The notes beneath the pieces were generated by a model. It made no database searches and had not been told where the DNA came from. It saw nothing but the letters and a program-made list of their open reading frames with translations. Shown piece after piece: positions 16,088 through 24,065 of a stretch of 29,522 bases of DNA. Made by a program: the position numbers and the translations under genes. The DNA lies in assembly GCA_902470095.1 (NCBI GenBank), contig CABRFG010000023.1:1-29522 (forward strand), in the 5' to 3' direction. The DNA comes from an uncultured Collinsella sp. GTDB lineage: Bacteria; Actinomycetota; Coriobacteriia; Coriobacteriales; Coriobacteriaceae. Numbering within the stretch: the first letter of the stretch is position 1; every line of letters begins with the position of its first letter.

Positions 16088-17293
16088 CTAGGCGCGGGAT
16101 TTGGCGCGTGCGAGAGCCAGGCCTACAGCGGCGATGGCCACGGCAAAGAGTACCGTGACGCCCAGATCGCAGGCGATGTCGCCCAGCACGGCGGACGTCA
16201 GGTCCGAGGCAAGCGCCTTGCTGATCGCGTCGTTCACCCAAAACGTCGGCACAAAATGCGCCGCGGTCTGCACGGCCGAGCCCATGAGCGACAGCGGCAT
16301 CCAGGCACCGCCCAAAAACGTCATGAGCATGCCGAGCAGGTTGCCCACGCCATTGAGCAGCTCCTCGCGCGCACCCAGGCTCGAAAGGGCAAAGCCAACG
16401 GCCAGCGGCGTGCACGCCAGGGCAAACGTCGCCGCCAGTGCCAGGCACACACGGCCCACGCCGACCTCGGCAACCGCACCGGCAAAGCCCACGACGCCCA
16501 TCATGCTCGACACAAACCAGATGCAGACGGTGAGCACGGCGGCGGCGGCAAACACGGCAAGCGAACGTTGGCGCTCGGAGATTGGGCCGGCATCCATACG
16601 ACGCACGCGCTCGGGCTCGTTCATGCCCGAGAACACCAACCCCACCGATACGATGACCGACGAGATAATCGCGTACGCGCCAAAGTTGAAGTACGACTCG
16701 AGCGTGGCGGCGGCCGTCGAGTCGACCTTGACCTGCTCGACCTCGACCTCCGCGCGCTTCGCGGCCGCATGTTCAGCAGCCTTGGCAACGTAGCCGTTGG
16801 AGGCAGTGGGCTCAAGCGCCGCCGCAGCGCCCGCGAGCGAGATCCAGCGCGAAGCCTCGGCAGACGAAAGCGCCGCCGCCATAGTGCCGGCACCGTAGGT
16901 CACATCGAGCTTGGGCAGGGACTCCCCCGCGCGGGCAGCCGCGACCAGGTCGTCCTCGAACCCCTCCGGGATAAAGAACACGCAGTCGGCGCTGCCCTTG
17001 GCGCTGTTGCTCTTGGAGAGCGCGTCCGCAAGGTCGTACGTGTCATCGCCGATGCCCGTGACCAGGTCAAAACGCGAACCCAGGTGCTTGGTGAGCGCAC
17101 GTGAAAGATCACTGCCGTCGCGGTCGACCACGATCACGTTGGCGTCGTAGGGCTTGTACTCGGTGAGCTGCGACGAGTTCCAGCTCACCGATGCCGCGAT
17201 GAATACGCCCATCAGCGAAATGAACACCGTGTAGATGAGCAGGTAGAACGGGTGCGCGAGCGCCATGCGAAGCGCAGTCTTAAAGGTGCTCAT
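16088..17293 (-). CDS. ABC-2 type permease (LnrN/YfiN-like)
   Basis: 401 aa. One N-terminal helix (about 13-36: PFYLLIYTVFISLMGVF) leads into a large extracytoplasmic domain (about 37-215). Five or six C-terminal helices follow (about 215-395), the layout of the ABC2_membrane_3/YhgE-like exporter family. ATG 17293 has GGAAGGAG six bases upstream; the TTG frame start at 17308 is rejected. It overlaps the preceding permease gene by 14 nt, so the two permeases are co-translated and probably form the heterodimeric channel used by the ATPase at 18477-19415. The substrate is inferred only by analogy with LnrMN, which export polyene-like antibiotics. Confidence 0.85.
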   Translation of the reverse strand: MSTFKTALRMALAHPFYLLIYTVFISLMGVFIAASVSWNSSQLTEYKPYDANVIVVDRDGSDLSRALTKHLGSRFDLVTGIGDDTYDLADALSKSNSAKGSADCVFFIPEGFEDDLVAAARAGESLPKLDVTYGAGTMAAALSSAEASRWISLAGAAAALEPTASNGYVAKAAEHAAAKRAEVEVEQVKVDSTAAATLESYFNFGAYAIISSVIVSVGLVFSGMNEPERVRRMDAGPISERQRSLAVFAAAAVLTVCIWFVSSMMGVVGFAGAVAEVGVGRVCLALAATFALACTPLAVGFALSSLGAREELLNGVGNLLGMLMTFLGGAWMPLSLMGSAVQTAAHFVPTFWVNDAISKALASDLTSAVLGDIACDLGVTVLFAVAIAAVGLALARAKSRA

Positions 17294-18467
17294 AGCGGCT
17301 CCTTCCAAAGATCAGCGTAGCGGCGGCGACAAACACCAGCGTCATGAGGACCAGAGCGCCGGCGCGAACGGCGAAGGGCCCCAGGTCCTCAAAGAAATAC
17401 AGGCGGTTGAACATGTCGCAGATGAGCTTGACGGGGTTGAGCCAGCACTCGGCCGGACAGGCGCGGGCGACGTCATCGGCAAGCGCCATCGCCGGCTCGC
17501 CGTAGAGGCCGGCGAACAAGGCGCACGTGGTAGCAAAGCCTGTGAGGATGCCCGACTTGGATGCCTTGCCGCCCTTAACGGGAAGCGTGCCCACAAAGAG
17601 TCCCAAGCCCGTGGCGGCAAGCGCGGAAGCGGCACCGCCCACCAGACACAGCCCCTCGCGCCCGCCAAAGTCGACGCCCACAACCAGGCGCACGTAGCCG
17701 ATCGCGATCGCCATCGAGGCAAAGGAGACCAGCCACGAGCCCACAAAGATACCGGCCAGCGACGCCGTTTTGGAAAGACCGCCCGCGCAGCGGCGCGCGC
17801 CAAGGCCCGACAGATTGGGCTGCAGATCGACGACGCTCAAGGCGGCAAACTCGGCAGACATCATCGCGACCAGGCCAAAAAGCGCGTAATAGTAGATGAC
17901 CGTGCCATCGGGCGTGGTGCGTGTCAGGCTTACGCGGCGGGTGCCGCCCTCGAGCGACAGGGCGCGCGCAACCGCCTCCGGGTCGGCGAGCGCCGCCGGG
18001 TTGTCCTGGGCAATCTGGGACATGAGCTCGGCATTTTGTGTATACGAACTTGCCACCGTCTCCAGGATGCTGCGATCGGTGAGCACCGATGATGCGCGCG
18101 AGCTGTCGTAGCTCGAAAGCAGTGTGAGCTTGGGCGTGCCCGCGTCGTCGACCGTATAGATACCCGCGACCTCACCGGCCTTGAGCGCACGGTTCGCATC
18201 GGCTGCGTCGTCGCACTCGTGGATCTCGAGCAGCTGATTGTCGCTCTCCTTGGCAAGCGACGTCGCCACGTCCTTAAAGGTCGAGGCGTCCCAGGCCTCG
18301 TCCGCTATGACGGCAACCGGTACCGGGTCGACCGTGCCGTCGGAGCTCAGATTCGCAAACATAAACATGAACATCGTGGAAAGTGCGATGGGAAAGAGAG
18401 CGCCCCAGACCCACGTGCTCGGCCGGCGCAGCAGCGTCTTGACCGTAGTGATGATGGTGTTGAACAT
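17280..18467 (-). CDS. ABC-2 type permease (LnrM/YfiM-like)
   Basis: 395 aa with the same layout as its neighbour: a helix at about 18-38 (TWVWGALFPIALSTMFMFMF), an extracytoplasmic domain (about 40-195, with VPVAVIADEAWD), then six helices (about 198-385) ending in FGRSRYEHL. The two permeases are diverged paralogues about 400 aa long, the size of YfiM/YfiN in Bacillus. The start ATG 18467 lies 10 nt after the ATPase stop codon. The first membrane segment is preceded by Arg-rich cytosolic residues, which fits the usual orientation. Confidence 0.85.
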   Translation of the reverse strand: MFNTIITTVKTLLRRPSTWVWGALFPIALSTMFMFMFANLSSDGTVDPVPVAVIADEAWDASTFKDVATSLAKESDNQLLEIHECDDAADANRALKAGEVAGIYTVDDAGTPKLTLLSSYDSSRASSVLTDRSILETVASSYTQNAELMSQIAQDNPAALADPEAVARALSLEGGTRRVSLTRTTPDGTVIYYYALFGLVAMMSAEFAALSVVDLQPNLSGLGARRCAGGLSKTASLAGIFVGSWLVSFASMAIAIGYVRLVVGVDFGGREGLCLVGGAASALAATGLGLFVGTLPVKGGKASKSGILTGFATTCALFAGLYGEPAMALADDVARACPAECWLNPVKLICDMFNRLYFFEDLGPFAVRAGALVLMTLVFVAAATLIFGRSRYEHL

Positions 18468-18476
18468 GACTGCCCC

Positions 18477-19415
18477 CTAGTCGCGCAGCTCGCGGCCGGT
18501 GATCTCGAGGAACACGTCGTTGAGGGTCGGCGGCTCGCTCCACACGCGGCCGAGCGCCACATCGGCGGCGCGCAGCGTGTCGAGGATGTCGACCAAATTG
18601 TGCGGGCTCGCTTCGCAGGTGCAGACGAGCTCGCCGCCGGACAGCTCAACCGAAAGCACGTGCTCGAGGGCGCGCAGCCGCTCGACCGTGGCGGTCTCGA
18701 CGGCGCCGACCTCGACAGTCACGCGCTCGCCCATTTGAATCATGCGTTTGAGCTCGTCATTGGTGCCCTGCGCCAGCACACGTCCGCCGTCCATGATCAT
18801 GATGCGGCTGCAAATCTGCTCGACTTCCTCCATGTAATGGCTGGTATACACCACCGTGGCGCCCTCGTCGCGCAGGCGGCAGATGCCCTCCAGGATGGCG
18901 TTGCGGCTCTGCGGGTCGACCGCCACCGTGGGCTCGTCAAAGAAGATGAGCTCGGGCTTGTGCGCGATACCGCAGGCGATGTTGAGGCGACGCGCCAGGC
19001 CGCCCGAGAGCTTGCCGGGGCGGAACTTGGCAAAGTCGCCCAGCCCGACAAAGTCGATCGCCTCGTCCACCAGCGCGCGGCGGCGCTTGCGGTCGTTAAC
19101 GTAGAGGCTGCAGAAATAGTCGATGTTCTCGCGCACCGTAAGCTCGTCGAACACCGCCACCTGCTGCGGCACCACGCCGATGCGGCGCTTGAGGTCATAG
19201 CGGGCGGGCGTCATGGGTTCGCCGAACAGCTCGATGGTGCCTTTGTCGTAGGCAAGCAGCTGCAGAATACAGTTGATGGACGTGGTCTTGCCCGAGCCGT
19301 TGGGGCCCAGCAGGCCAAAGATCTCGCCGGGGGCGATGCTCAGGTTAAAGTGGTCGAGCGCGATAAGATCGTCGTAGCGCTTGACGAGGTTTTCGACGTG
19401 GACGATGTCTGTCAT
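18477..19415 (-). CDS. ABC exporter ATP-binding protein (LnrL/YfiL-like)
   Basis: 312 aa from ATG 19415 (GGAAGGG 7 nt upstream); a longer frame to 19481 has no ribosome site. Walker A GPNGSGKT is at 37-44. Also present are Q-loop VVPQQVAVFDELTV, signature LSGGLARR, Walker B LIFFDEPTVAVDP and the switch His in TSHYMEE. The last about 90 residues are the C-terminal regulatory domain common in drug/antibiotic-export ATPases (VLAQGTNDELKRMI). It leads an operon with two ABC-2 permeases. A NarL-family kinase/regulator pair is encoded divergently. That five-gene set is the arrangement of linearmycin-resistance locus lnrJKLMN in Bacillus, so a role in exporting a membrane-active compound is plausible. 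Confidence 0.9.
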   Translation of the reverse strand: MTDIVHVENLVKRYDDLIALDHFNLSIAPGEIFGLLGPNGSGKTTSINCILQLLAYDKGTIELFGEPMTPARYDLKRRIGVVPQQVAVFDELTVRENIDYFCSLYVNDRKRRRALVDEAIDFVGLGDFAKFRPGKLSGGLARRLNIACGIAHKPELIFFDEPTVAVDPQSRNAILEGICRLRDEGATVVYTSHYMEEVEQICSRIMIMDGGRVLAQGTNDELKRMIQMGERVTVEVGAVETATVERLRALEHVLSVELSGGELVCTCEASPHNLVDILDTLRAADVALGRVWSEPPTLNDVFLEITGRELRD

Positions 19416-19511
19416 GAGGCGGCCCTTCCGTTGATTGCGGCCCGGTACGATTGCATCATCGCAGGAGCCGCCGGCGCGCACCAGTGAGCTTTGTCACGAG
19501 TGCGGGGGCTC

Positions 19512-19536
19512 GGTCGCGTGGCCCGCTGACGCGACC
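19512..19536. promoter_or_regulatory. Inverted repeat in the divergent kinase/exporter promoter region
   Basis: GGTCGCGT (19512-19519) and ACGCGACC (19529-19536) are perfect 8-bp arms separated by 9 bp. It lies between the divergent exporter and kinase genes, about 97 nt upstream of the exporter start. That is where a NarL-type response regulator dimer would be expected to bind. Confidence 0.45.
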
Positions 19537-19602
19537 GCCCCACCGTGCGGGAGGAATGTTACGGTTGCGCTAGGCGGCCCCTCCACCACGCGCAGCTTTG
19601 CG

Positions 19603-19614
19603 TACAATACCCGT
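19603..19614 (+). promoter_or_regulatory. -10 box of the kinase gene; likely leaderless start
   Basis: TACAAT at 19603-19608 is followed six bases later by the ATG at 19615. Transcription from this box would begin at or within a base or two of the start codon. No Shine-Dalgarno is visible before it and no clear -35 at 17 nt. Leaderless mRNAs are common in actinobacteria. Confidence 0.5.
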
Positions 19615-20760
19615 ATGAACAGGCTTTTCGACAAATCGATCGTGCTGGCGTGCTGTATTGCGGCCGCCATGGGTCTTGCCGTGGACGCTCGTCTGGTTGT
19701 GGCGTTTTGCCTTGGCATTATTGCCACCTCGCTGGCCGAGGTCACACAGGGGAAACGCACCCGACGCGCAAGCGAGGCAGCGAGCTACGCCTGCATCATC
19801 GCGGCTTTCTTCGTGCCGCCGTTTGTGCCGTTTGCGCCTCTCGCCCTCTATGACATCGCGCGACGCGTGCGCCGCGAACGCATCTGGCCCGCGCTGGCGA
19901 TTGGCGCCGTGTTTGTCTGCGCGCTTGTCGCGGACCTTCGCGGCGGCGCGCTCACCACCCGAACGCTGCTGCTAACCACCATCCTTTCGGTCGCCGCCAC
20001 GTTGCTGTCGCTGCGCACCGCGCAGCTGGAGCGCGAACAGGAACGCATGCGTCGCACCCGCGACAAGCTGCAAGAACGCGCCCTGGCACTCGAGGCACGC
20101 AACCGCGACCTCGCCGACCGCCAGGACTACGAAGTCGAGCTCGCGACGCTCGCCGAACGCGCCCGCATCGCGCGCGAGATCCACGATAACGTCGGGCACC
20201 AGCTCACGCGCGCCTCACTGCAGGCCGAAGCCCTACGCGTGGTCCACGCCGACGAGCCTGGCGTCGCCGCCGATTTCGCCGACGTTAAACGCACGGTTGA
20301 CGAGGCGCTCCAGCTTGTGCGCACCAGCGTCCACGCGCTCAACGACAACGCCGTCGACCTTTCCGTGCAGCTCGAACGCATTGTCGAAGGCACACGCTCG
20401 GACGGCGGCCCGCAGATTGAGCTTGAAGTTATGGCCGAACATGCGCCCGCAAATGTCGCCAACTGCTTTGCGGCGGTGCTGCGCGAGGCGCTTTCCAACG
20501 CCATGCGCCACGCTTGCGCCCAGACCGTCACCGTACGGTGCATGGAGCATCCGTCGTTTTACCAGCTCATCGTTACCGACGATGGCGCGGACGGGGTCCA
20601 AGCAAGCGGCCGCGGCGCCACGGAGGGCATGGGGCTCGCCTCCATGCGCGAGCGCATCGAGGCGCTTGGCGGCACCTTCACCGCCGGCCCGCGTGCCGGC
20701 GCCGGCGGCTGGCGTGTGTTTGCCACCGTTCCCAAACAGCAAGGAGATGAGGGCCGATGA
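19615..20760 (+). CDS. Sensor histidine kinase, NarL/DesK-type (LnrJ-like)
   Basis: 381 aa. Four to five N-terminal helices (about 8-45, 55-82, 90-108, 117-135) with almost no extracellular loop suggest sensing within the membrane. A charged coiled coil (about 136-175) leads to HisKA_3 with ERARIAREIHDNVGH (phospho-acceptor H190). A HATPase domain follows: N-box REALSNAMRHA (290-300), DDG (322-324) and GMGLASMRERIEALGG (338-353). The upstream in-frame extension (19435-19614) is rejected: it is unlike a membrane protein N-terminus, and a -10 box sits directly before ATG 19615. The stop overlaps the regulator start (ATGA). Intramembrane-sensing kinases of this class usually watch the exporter or its drug substrate; here the exporter genes are divergent. 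Confidence 0.88.
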   Translation: MNRLFDKSIVLACCIAAAMGLAVDARLVVAFCLGIIATSLAEVTQGKRTRRASEAASYACIIAAFFVPPFVPFAPLALYDIARRVRRERIWPALAIGAVFVCALVADLRGGALTTRTLLLTTILSVAATLLSLRTAQLEREQERMRRTRDKLQERALALEARNRDLADRQDYEVELATLAERARIAREIHDNVGHQLTRASLQAEALRVVHADEPGVAADFADVKRTVDEALQLVRTSVHALNDNAVDLSVQLERIVEGTRSDGGPQIELEVMAEHAPANVANCFAAVLREALSNAMRHACAQTVTVRCMEHPSFYQLIVTDDGADGVQASGRGATEGMGLASMRERIEALGGTFTAGPRAGAGGWRVFATVPKQQGDEGR

Positions 20761-21386
20761 GGCTCATCGTTGTCGACGACGACCGCTTGGTGGTCGATTC
20801 GCTCAAGATTATCTTGGGCGCCCAGCCGCAGATCGAAGTGGTGGGCACCGGTGCCAACGGCAACGATGCGGTGGCGCTCTACGCCGAGCACGCACCCGAT
20901 ATCGCGCTGCTCGACATCCAGATGCCGGGGCGTGACGGACTTTCGGCGGCACGCGAGATCCTCGAGCGCGACCCTTCGGCGCGCGTGGTGTTTCTGACGA
21001 CATTCTCGGATGACGAGTACATTGTGTCGGCGCTCAAGCTGGGCGCCCGCGGTTACCTGATCAAGACCGATGTCGCCGCCATTCCGCCGGCGTTGGCACA
21101 GGTCATGGACGGCAAACGCGTGCTCGAGGGCAAGGCGATCGAAGATATCAACTTTGATGGGGCGGACGTCGAGGCCGGCGCGACCCGCCGGCCCGCCGCC
21201 TTTGCCGGTCTGACCGACCGCGAGTTCGAAGTCGCCGAGCTCATCGCCCGCGGCCTCGACAACAAGGAGATCGCTGCCACCGCCTATATGGGCGAAGGCA
21301 CCGTGCGCAACCACATCAGCTCAATCCTAGCCAAAATGGGGCTACGCAACCGCACCCAAATCGCCATCGCCTATCTGCGAGGCTAG
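20757..21386 (+). CDS. NarL/FixJ-family response regulator (LnrK-like)
   Basis: 209 aa. The receiver domain (1-120) has the acidic pocket DDD (7-9), phospho-acceptor D53 in LLDIQMPG, T81/T82 and K103. The LuxR-type helix-turn-helix (about 143-209) reads LTDREFEVAELIARGLDNKEIA ... VRNHISSILAKMG in two parts. It overlaps the kinase gene by 4 nt and is co-translated. The likely target is the divergent exporter promoter, where an 8-bp inverted repeat is present (19512-19536). After the stop come hairpin elements A and B and a strong GC hairpin shared with the convergent hydrogenase operon. Confidence 0.92.
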   Translation: MRLIVVDDDRLVVDSLKIILGAQPQIEVVGTGANGNDAVALYAEHAPDIALLDIQMPGRDGLSAAREILERDPSARVVFLTTFSDDEYIVSALKLGARGYLIKTDVAAIPPALAQVMDGKRVLEGKAIEDINFDGADVEAGATRRPAAFAGLTDREFEVAELIARGLDNKEIAATAYMGEGTVRNHISSILAKMGLRNRTQIAIAYLRG

Positions 21387-21416
21387 CCGCTGGCTGCCGC
21401 CAATTTGATGCCATTT

Positions 21417-21570
21417 CAAAACTATGCCGGTTTACTACGATGAACCGCATGTCTCCGACCGCAGCAAATTGCGCGCTTGCAAAACCGCAGGTAGAACGTT
21501 TGCAATATTTAGAAAAATGCAGCCATGGTCGGGAATGTCGAATTCGTCGTAGTAAACCGGCATAGTTTTG
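21417..21570. repeat. 154-bp covarying hairpin element A
   Basis: Perfect 24-bp arms (21417-21440 and 21547-21570). The outer part is CAAAACTATGCCGG and its complement, shared with element B. The inner part is TTTACTACGA / TCGTAGTAAA, unlike B. The core can keep pairing (TCCGACC with GGTCGGGA; GCAAA with TTTGC), giving a rod-like fold. It is bordered by GCCATTT on the left and TTCG on the right, as is B. No coding potential. Confidence 0.75.
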
Positions 21571-21677
21571 TTCGGGCGGCCCTGCACGAGTGCCTCCGCA
21601 AGCCTCGCGGGACCAAAATGATCCTTTTTTCCTCCGTCCCCGAGGGATCAGGGGCTGGTACTGATATGGTGCCATTT

Positions 21678-21831
21678 CAAAACTATGCCGGATTACGGGG
21701 CTAAAGTCGGGACCCTCATCCATACCTTCATTTTTTCAAAAACGGCAGGCTATCTACCTGCGGTTTTGTTTTTGCGATTTTCTGTATGGTCGGAGGTTCG
21801 CTATCCAGCCCCGTAATCCGGCATAGTTTTG
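21678..21831. repeat. 154-bp covarying hairpin element B
   Basis: Perfect 25-bp arms (21678-21702 and 21807-21831), the same total length as element A. The outer arm CAAAACTATGCCGG is identical to A, but the inner arm is ATTACGGGGCT / AGCCCCGTAAT. The core pairs internally (CCATAC with GTATGG; AAAACGGCAGG with CCTGCGGTTTT, one mismatch). The word CTACCTGCGGTTTTG in the core occurs in element A on the opposite strand. No coding potential. Confidence 0.75.
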
Positions 21832-21862
21832 TTCGCAGCGGCACAACCGCGCGTTTAAGCGC

Positions 21863-21896
21863 GGGGCCGGTGGGGCAATTTTGCCCCACCGGCCCC
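21863..21896. terminator. Strong GC hairpin between convergent operons
   Basis: Perfect 16-bp arms GGGGCCGGTGGGGCAA (21863-21878) and TTGCCCCACCGGCCCC (21881-21896), preceded by a smaller CCGCGC / GCGCGG hairpin. There is no T-run, so it may act as a transcript end stabiliser rather than a classical terminator. It lies 10 nt past the hydrogenase ferredoxin stop. Confidence 0.65.
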
Positions 21897-21905
21897 ATCC
21901 CAACG

Positions 21906-22247
21906 CTACTCCGGCTTGGTTTCTACTGTGGGAGTCTTGTCCGCTGCGACTGGGGTGCGGGCGGTGTCCATAGTCAGGCAGTGCTTGGGGCAGCTCTCGA
22001 TGCACTCACCGCACACCACGCAGGCATACGGGTCGATCGACCACGTTCCACCCTTGCGATCGACCGCGAGCGCGCCCGCCGGACAGCGACGCGCACACAT
22101 GCCGCAGCAAATGCACACGTCCATGTCGTTGACGATATGCCCGCGCAAGCGCTCGGGCGCCGCGAGCTTCTCCTGCGGATAGCACACCGTGACCGGCTGC
22201 TTGACCATAGAGCCCAAGGCCGTCTTGGCAAATGTCAGCAAACTCAT
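21906..22247 (-). CDS. echF: Ech-type hydrogenase, two-[4Fe-4S] ferredoxin subunit
   Basis: 113 aa. Two ferredoxin motifs: C45-x2-C48-x2-C51-x3-C55-P and C76-x2-C79-x2-C82-x3-C86-P. An N-terminal segment (FAKTALGSMVKQPVTVCYP) is typical of EchF/NuoI-like subunits that dock on the large subunit. It passes electrons from reduced ferredoxin towards the small-subunit cluster. The C-terminal tail (about 95-113) is Thr/Pro-rich. Last gene of the operon, 7 nt after echE. A shorter NuoI-like ferredoxin is the alternative name; the operon context favours EchF. Confidence 0.85.
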   Translation of the reverse strand: MSLLTFAKTALGSMVKQPVTVCYPQEKLAAPERLRGHIVNDMDVCICCGMCARRCPAGALAVDRKGGTWSIDPYACVVCGECIESCPKHCLTMDTARTPVAADKTPTVETKPE

Positions 22248-22254
22248 GCCGCGC

Positions 22255-23343
22255 CTACCTTTCCGTGCAGCTAATGCAGGGGTCGATGGTCAGGATAATC
22301 ATGGGAACGTTGGCAAGGAGTACGCCCTGCAGCGCATGCGTCAGACCCGCCAAGTTTTGCGACGTTGGCGTGCGCACGCGGAAACGGTCCAGGTTCTTGG
22401 TGCCGTTGCCGCGCACATAGTAATACGCCTCGCCGCGCGGCTGCTCAATCACAACCTCGCCGCGCGCGCCGTCGGCCGGCGTAAGCTTGGTGCGCCCGCC
22501 AATCCCGTCGTGCGGAATCTTGCCCACAAGCTCCTTAATGATGTCCATGGCCTGCGTGACCTCGGCGCAACGCACCTGGCAGCGGGCATAGCAATCGCCA
22601 TCGGTAGCAACGATGGGCTCAAACGCAGCCAGATCCGCATAGGCACCGTCGTCAAACATGCGCACGTCGTAATCCACGCCCGATGCGCGCCCAAACGGAC
22701 CGACCATCGAAAGCTCCAGCGCGTCTTTCTTGCTAATCATGCCCACGCCATGCAGGCGCTCGCCGCAGCTGTTGTCGTCCAAAAACGTATGCACCAGGGC
22801 CTCGTAGTCAGGACGCATGGCATCGAGCGTCTGGACAATGCCCGCCAGCTCGGAGTCCTCGATATCGTGCTTAAGGCCGCCGATCTCGTTAATCGACAGA
22901 ATCACGCGCCCGCCGCAAGTGCTCTCAAAAATCTTGAGTATCTGCTCGCGCAGGGTCCATGACCGATAGAACAGCGCCTCAAAGCCAAAGGCGTCGGCGA
23001 GCAGACCCAGCCACAGCAGATGCGAGTGAATGCGCGAAAGCTCGTGCAGAATGGTGCGGATATACTGCACGCGACCAGGCACCTCGATGCCGAGCATGCG
23101 CTCGCAGGCGCTGGCATAGCCGCAGCTGTGGCCCACGGCGCAGATGCCGCAGATGCGCTCGGCGATGTAGCCAAACTGATGCATGTCGCGCTTTTCGGTG
23201 AGCTTCTCGAGCCCGCGGTGCACAAAGCCGATCTGAGGAATTGCCTCGATGACGCGGTCATCCTCGATCACCAGGTCCAGATGAAGCGGCTCGGGCAGCA
23301 CCGGGTGCTGCGGGCCAAACGGAATAACGGAGCGATGTGCCAT
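22255..23343 (-). CDS. echE: Group 4 [NiFe]-hydrogenase large (catalytic) subunit
   Basis: 362 aa, the size of EchE/NuoD-like large subunits. The proximal Ni ligands are in RICGICAVGHS (C65, C68) and the distal pair in DPCISC (C356, C359). All four active-site cysteines are present, so this is a true hydrogenase rather than a complex I NuoD. PQHPVLPEP at the N-terminus and the HRGLEKL segment (about 42-48) are shared with NuoD. The protein ends three residues after the last Cys (TER), so no C-terminal peptide remains to be cleaved during Ni insertion. No maturation genes (hyp) are in the window. Spacing to neighbours is 5 and 7 nt. Confidence 0.92.
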   Translation of the reverse strand: MAHRSVIPFGPQHPVLPEPLHLDLVIEDDRVIEAIPQIGFVHRGLEKLTEKRDMHQFGYIAERICGICAVGHSCGYASACERMLGIEVPGRVQYIRTILHELSRIHSHLLWLGLLADAFGFEALFYRSWTLREQILKIFESTCGGRVILSINEIGGLKHDIEDSELAGIVQTLDAMRPDYEALVHTFLDDNSCGERLHGVGMISKKDALELSMVGPFGRASGVDYDVRMFDDGAYADLAAFEPIVATDGDCYARCQVRCAEVTQAMDIIKELVGKIPHDGIGGRTKLTPADGARGEVVIEQPRGEAYYYVRGNGTKNLDRFRVRTPTSQNLAGLTHALQGVLLANVPMIILTIDPCISCTER

Positions 23344-23348
23344 GGACC

Positions 23349-24065
23349 TTACGCCTCCTTTTTCTGCTTGTCGCGGGCGGCCTTGGCGGCAAGCGCCGCG
23401 CGGACCTTGGCCGCTTTCTCGGGATCCATGGCGGCGAGCTTTGCCTCCATCTCAGCAGCCTTGAGCGCGGCCTTGGCAGCGGCATCGTCATGCTGAGTAT
23501 CGGAGCCGGCAGCCGCAGCGGGCTGAGCAGCGGCGCCCGCGGCGTCGCCGGCGCTCGCAGCACCCTCCCCTGCAGCAGCCGCAGCCGCGGCGGCCTTTTC
23601 GGCCGCGGCCTTGCGCGCCTTGGCCTCGGCAGCGGCACGCACCTTCATGGCTTTCTCGCGCGCGGCCTTCACCTCGGGCGTGATAACGCTCATGGGTTCG
23701 GCAGTCGAGACCTGGTAGAAAAAGCCCTTAAAGTCAATCTGCATATCGGTGATGGCAAGACCGAATAGGTCGTGCGCCTCGTTTTCAAACGGGAATACCG
23801 CCGGATAGTACGAGCTGATGGACGGAATCTCCTGATACTGGTCGATGCCCTCAACCACCAGGTTCTCGATCGCATAGCTGCCGTCCTGCGCAATATGCTC
23901 CTGAGCAGCACGAACGTCGATAAACGTATAGACCAGGCGATACGAACCGTCGTCCACACAGCGCTCGGCATGCATCTGCACAAAGCGCGCGCCGGTACCT
24001 TTGAGCGCCTGCACATGCGGCAACAGCTCATCGATCCCGACGGTAGTGTAGATTGCCTTTTGCAT
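23349..24065 (-). CDS. echD: Ech hydrogenase NuoC-like subunit with Ala/Lys-rich tail
   Basis: 238 aa. The first about 125 residues are NuoC/EchD-like: VYTFIDVRAAQEHI, then the hallmark PSISSYYPAVFPFENEAHDLFG region (the conserved E-x2-D-x-F/Y-G block, about 87-108). The remaining about 105 residues are almost entirely Ala, Lys, Glu and Gly and look like a charged helix plus flexible stretches. EchD itself is short (about 120 aa), so the tail is an addition. The start codon overlaps the echC stop by one base (TAATG). The NuoC-like domain bridges small and large subunits. Confidence 0.82.
   Translation of the reverse strand: MQKAIYTTVGIDELLPHVQALKGTGARFVQMHAERCVDDGSYRLVYTFIDVRAAQEHIAQDGSYAIENLVVEGIDQYQEIPSISSYYPAVFPFENEAHDLFGLAITDMQIDFKGFFYQVSTAEPMSVITPEVKAAREKAMKVRAAAEAKARKAAAEKAAAAAAAAGEGAASAGDAAGAAAQPAAAAGSDTQHDDAAAKAALKAAEMEAKLAAMDPEKAAKVRAALAAKAARDKQKKEA

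Noticed and set aside
19435..19614. 60-residue N-terminal extension of the histidine kinase
   Set aside because: The extension is Cys/Pro/Gly-rich, overlaps the divergent promoter region including the inverted repeat, and a -10 box lies just before the internal ATG.
21417..21831. CRISPR array or retron msr/msd
   Set aside because: There are only two units of 154 bp with no spacers of constant length between short repeats, no cas genes and no reverse transcriptase nearby.
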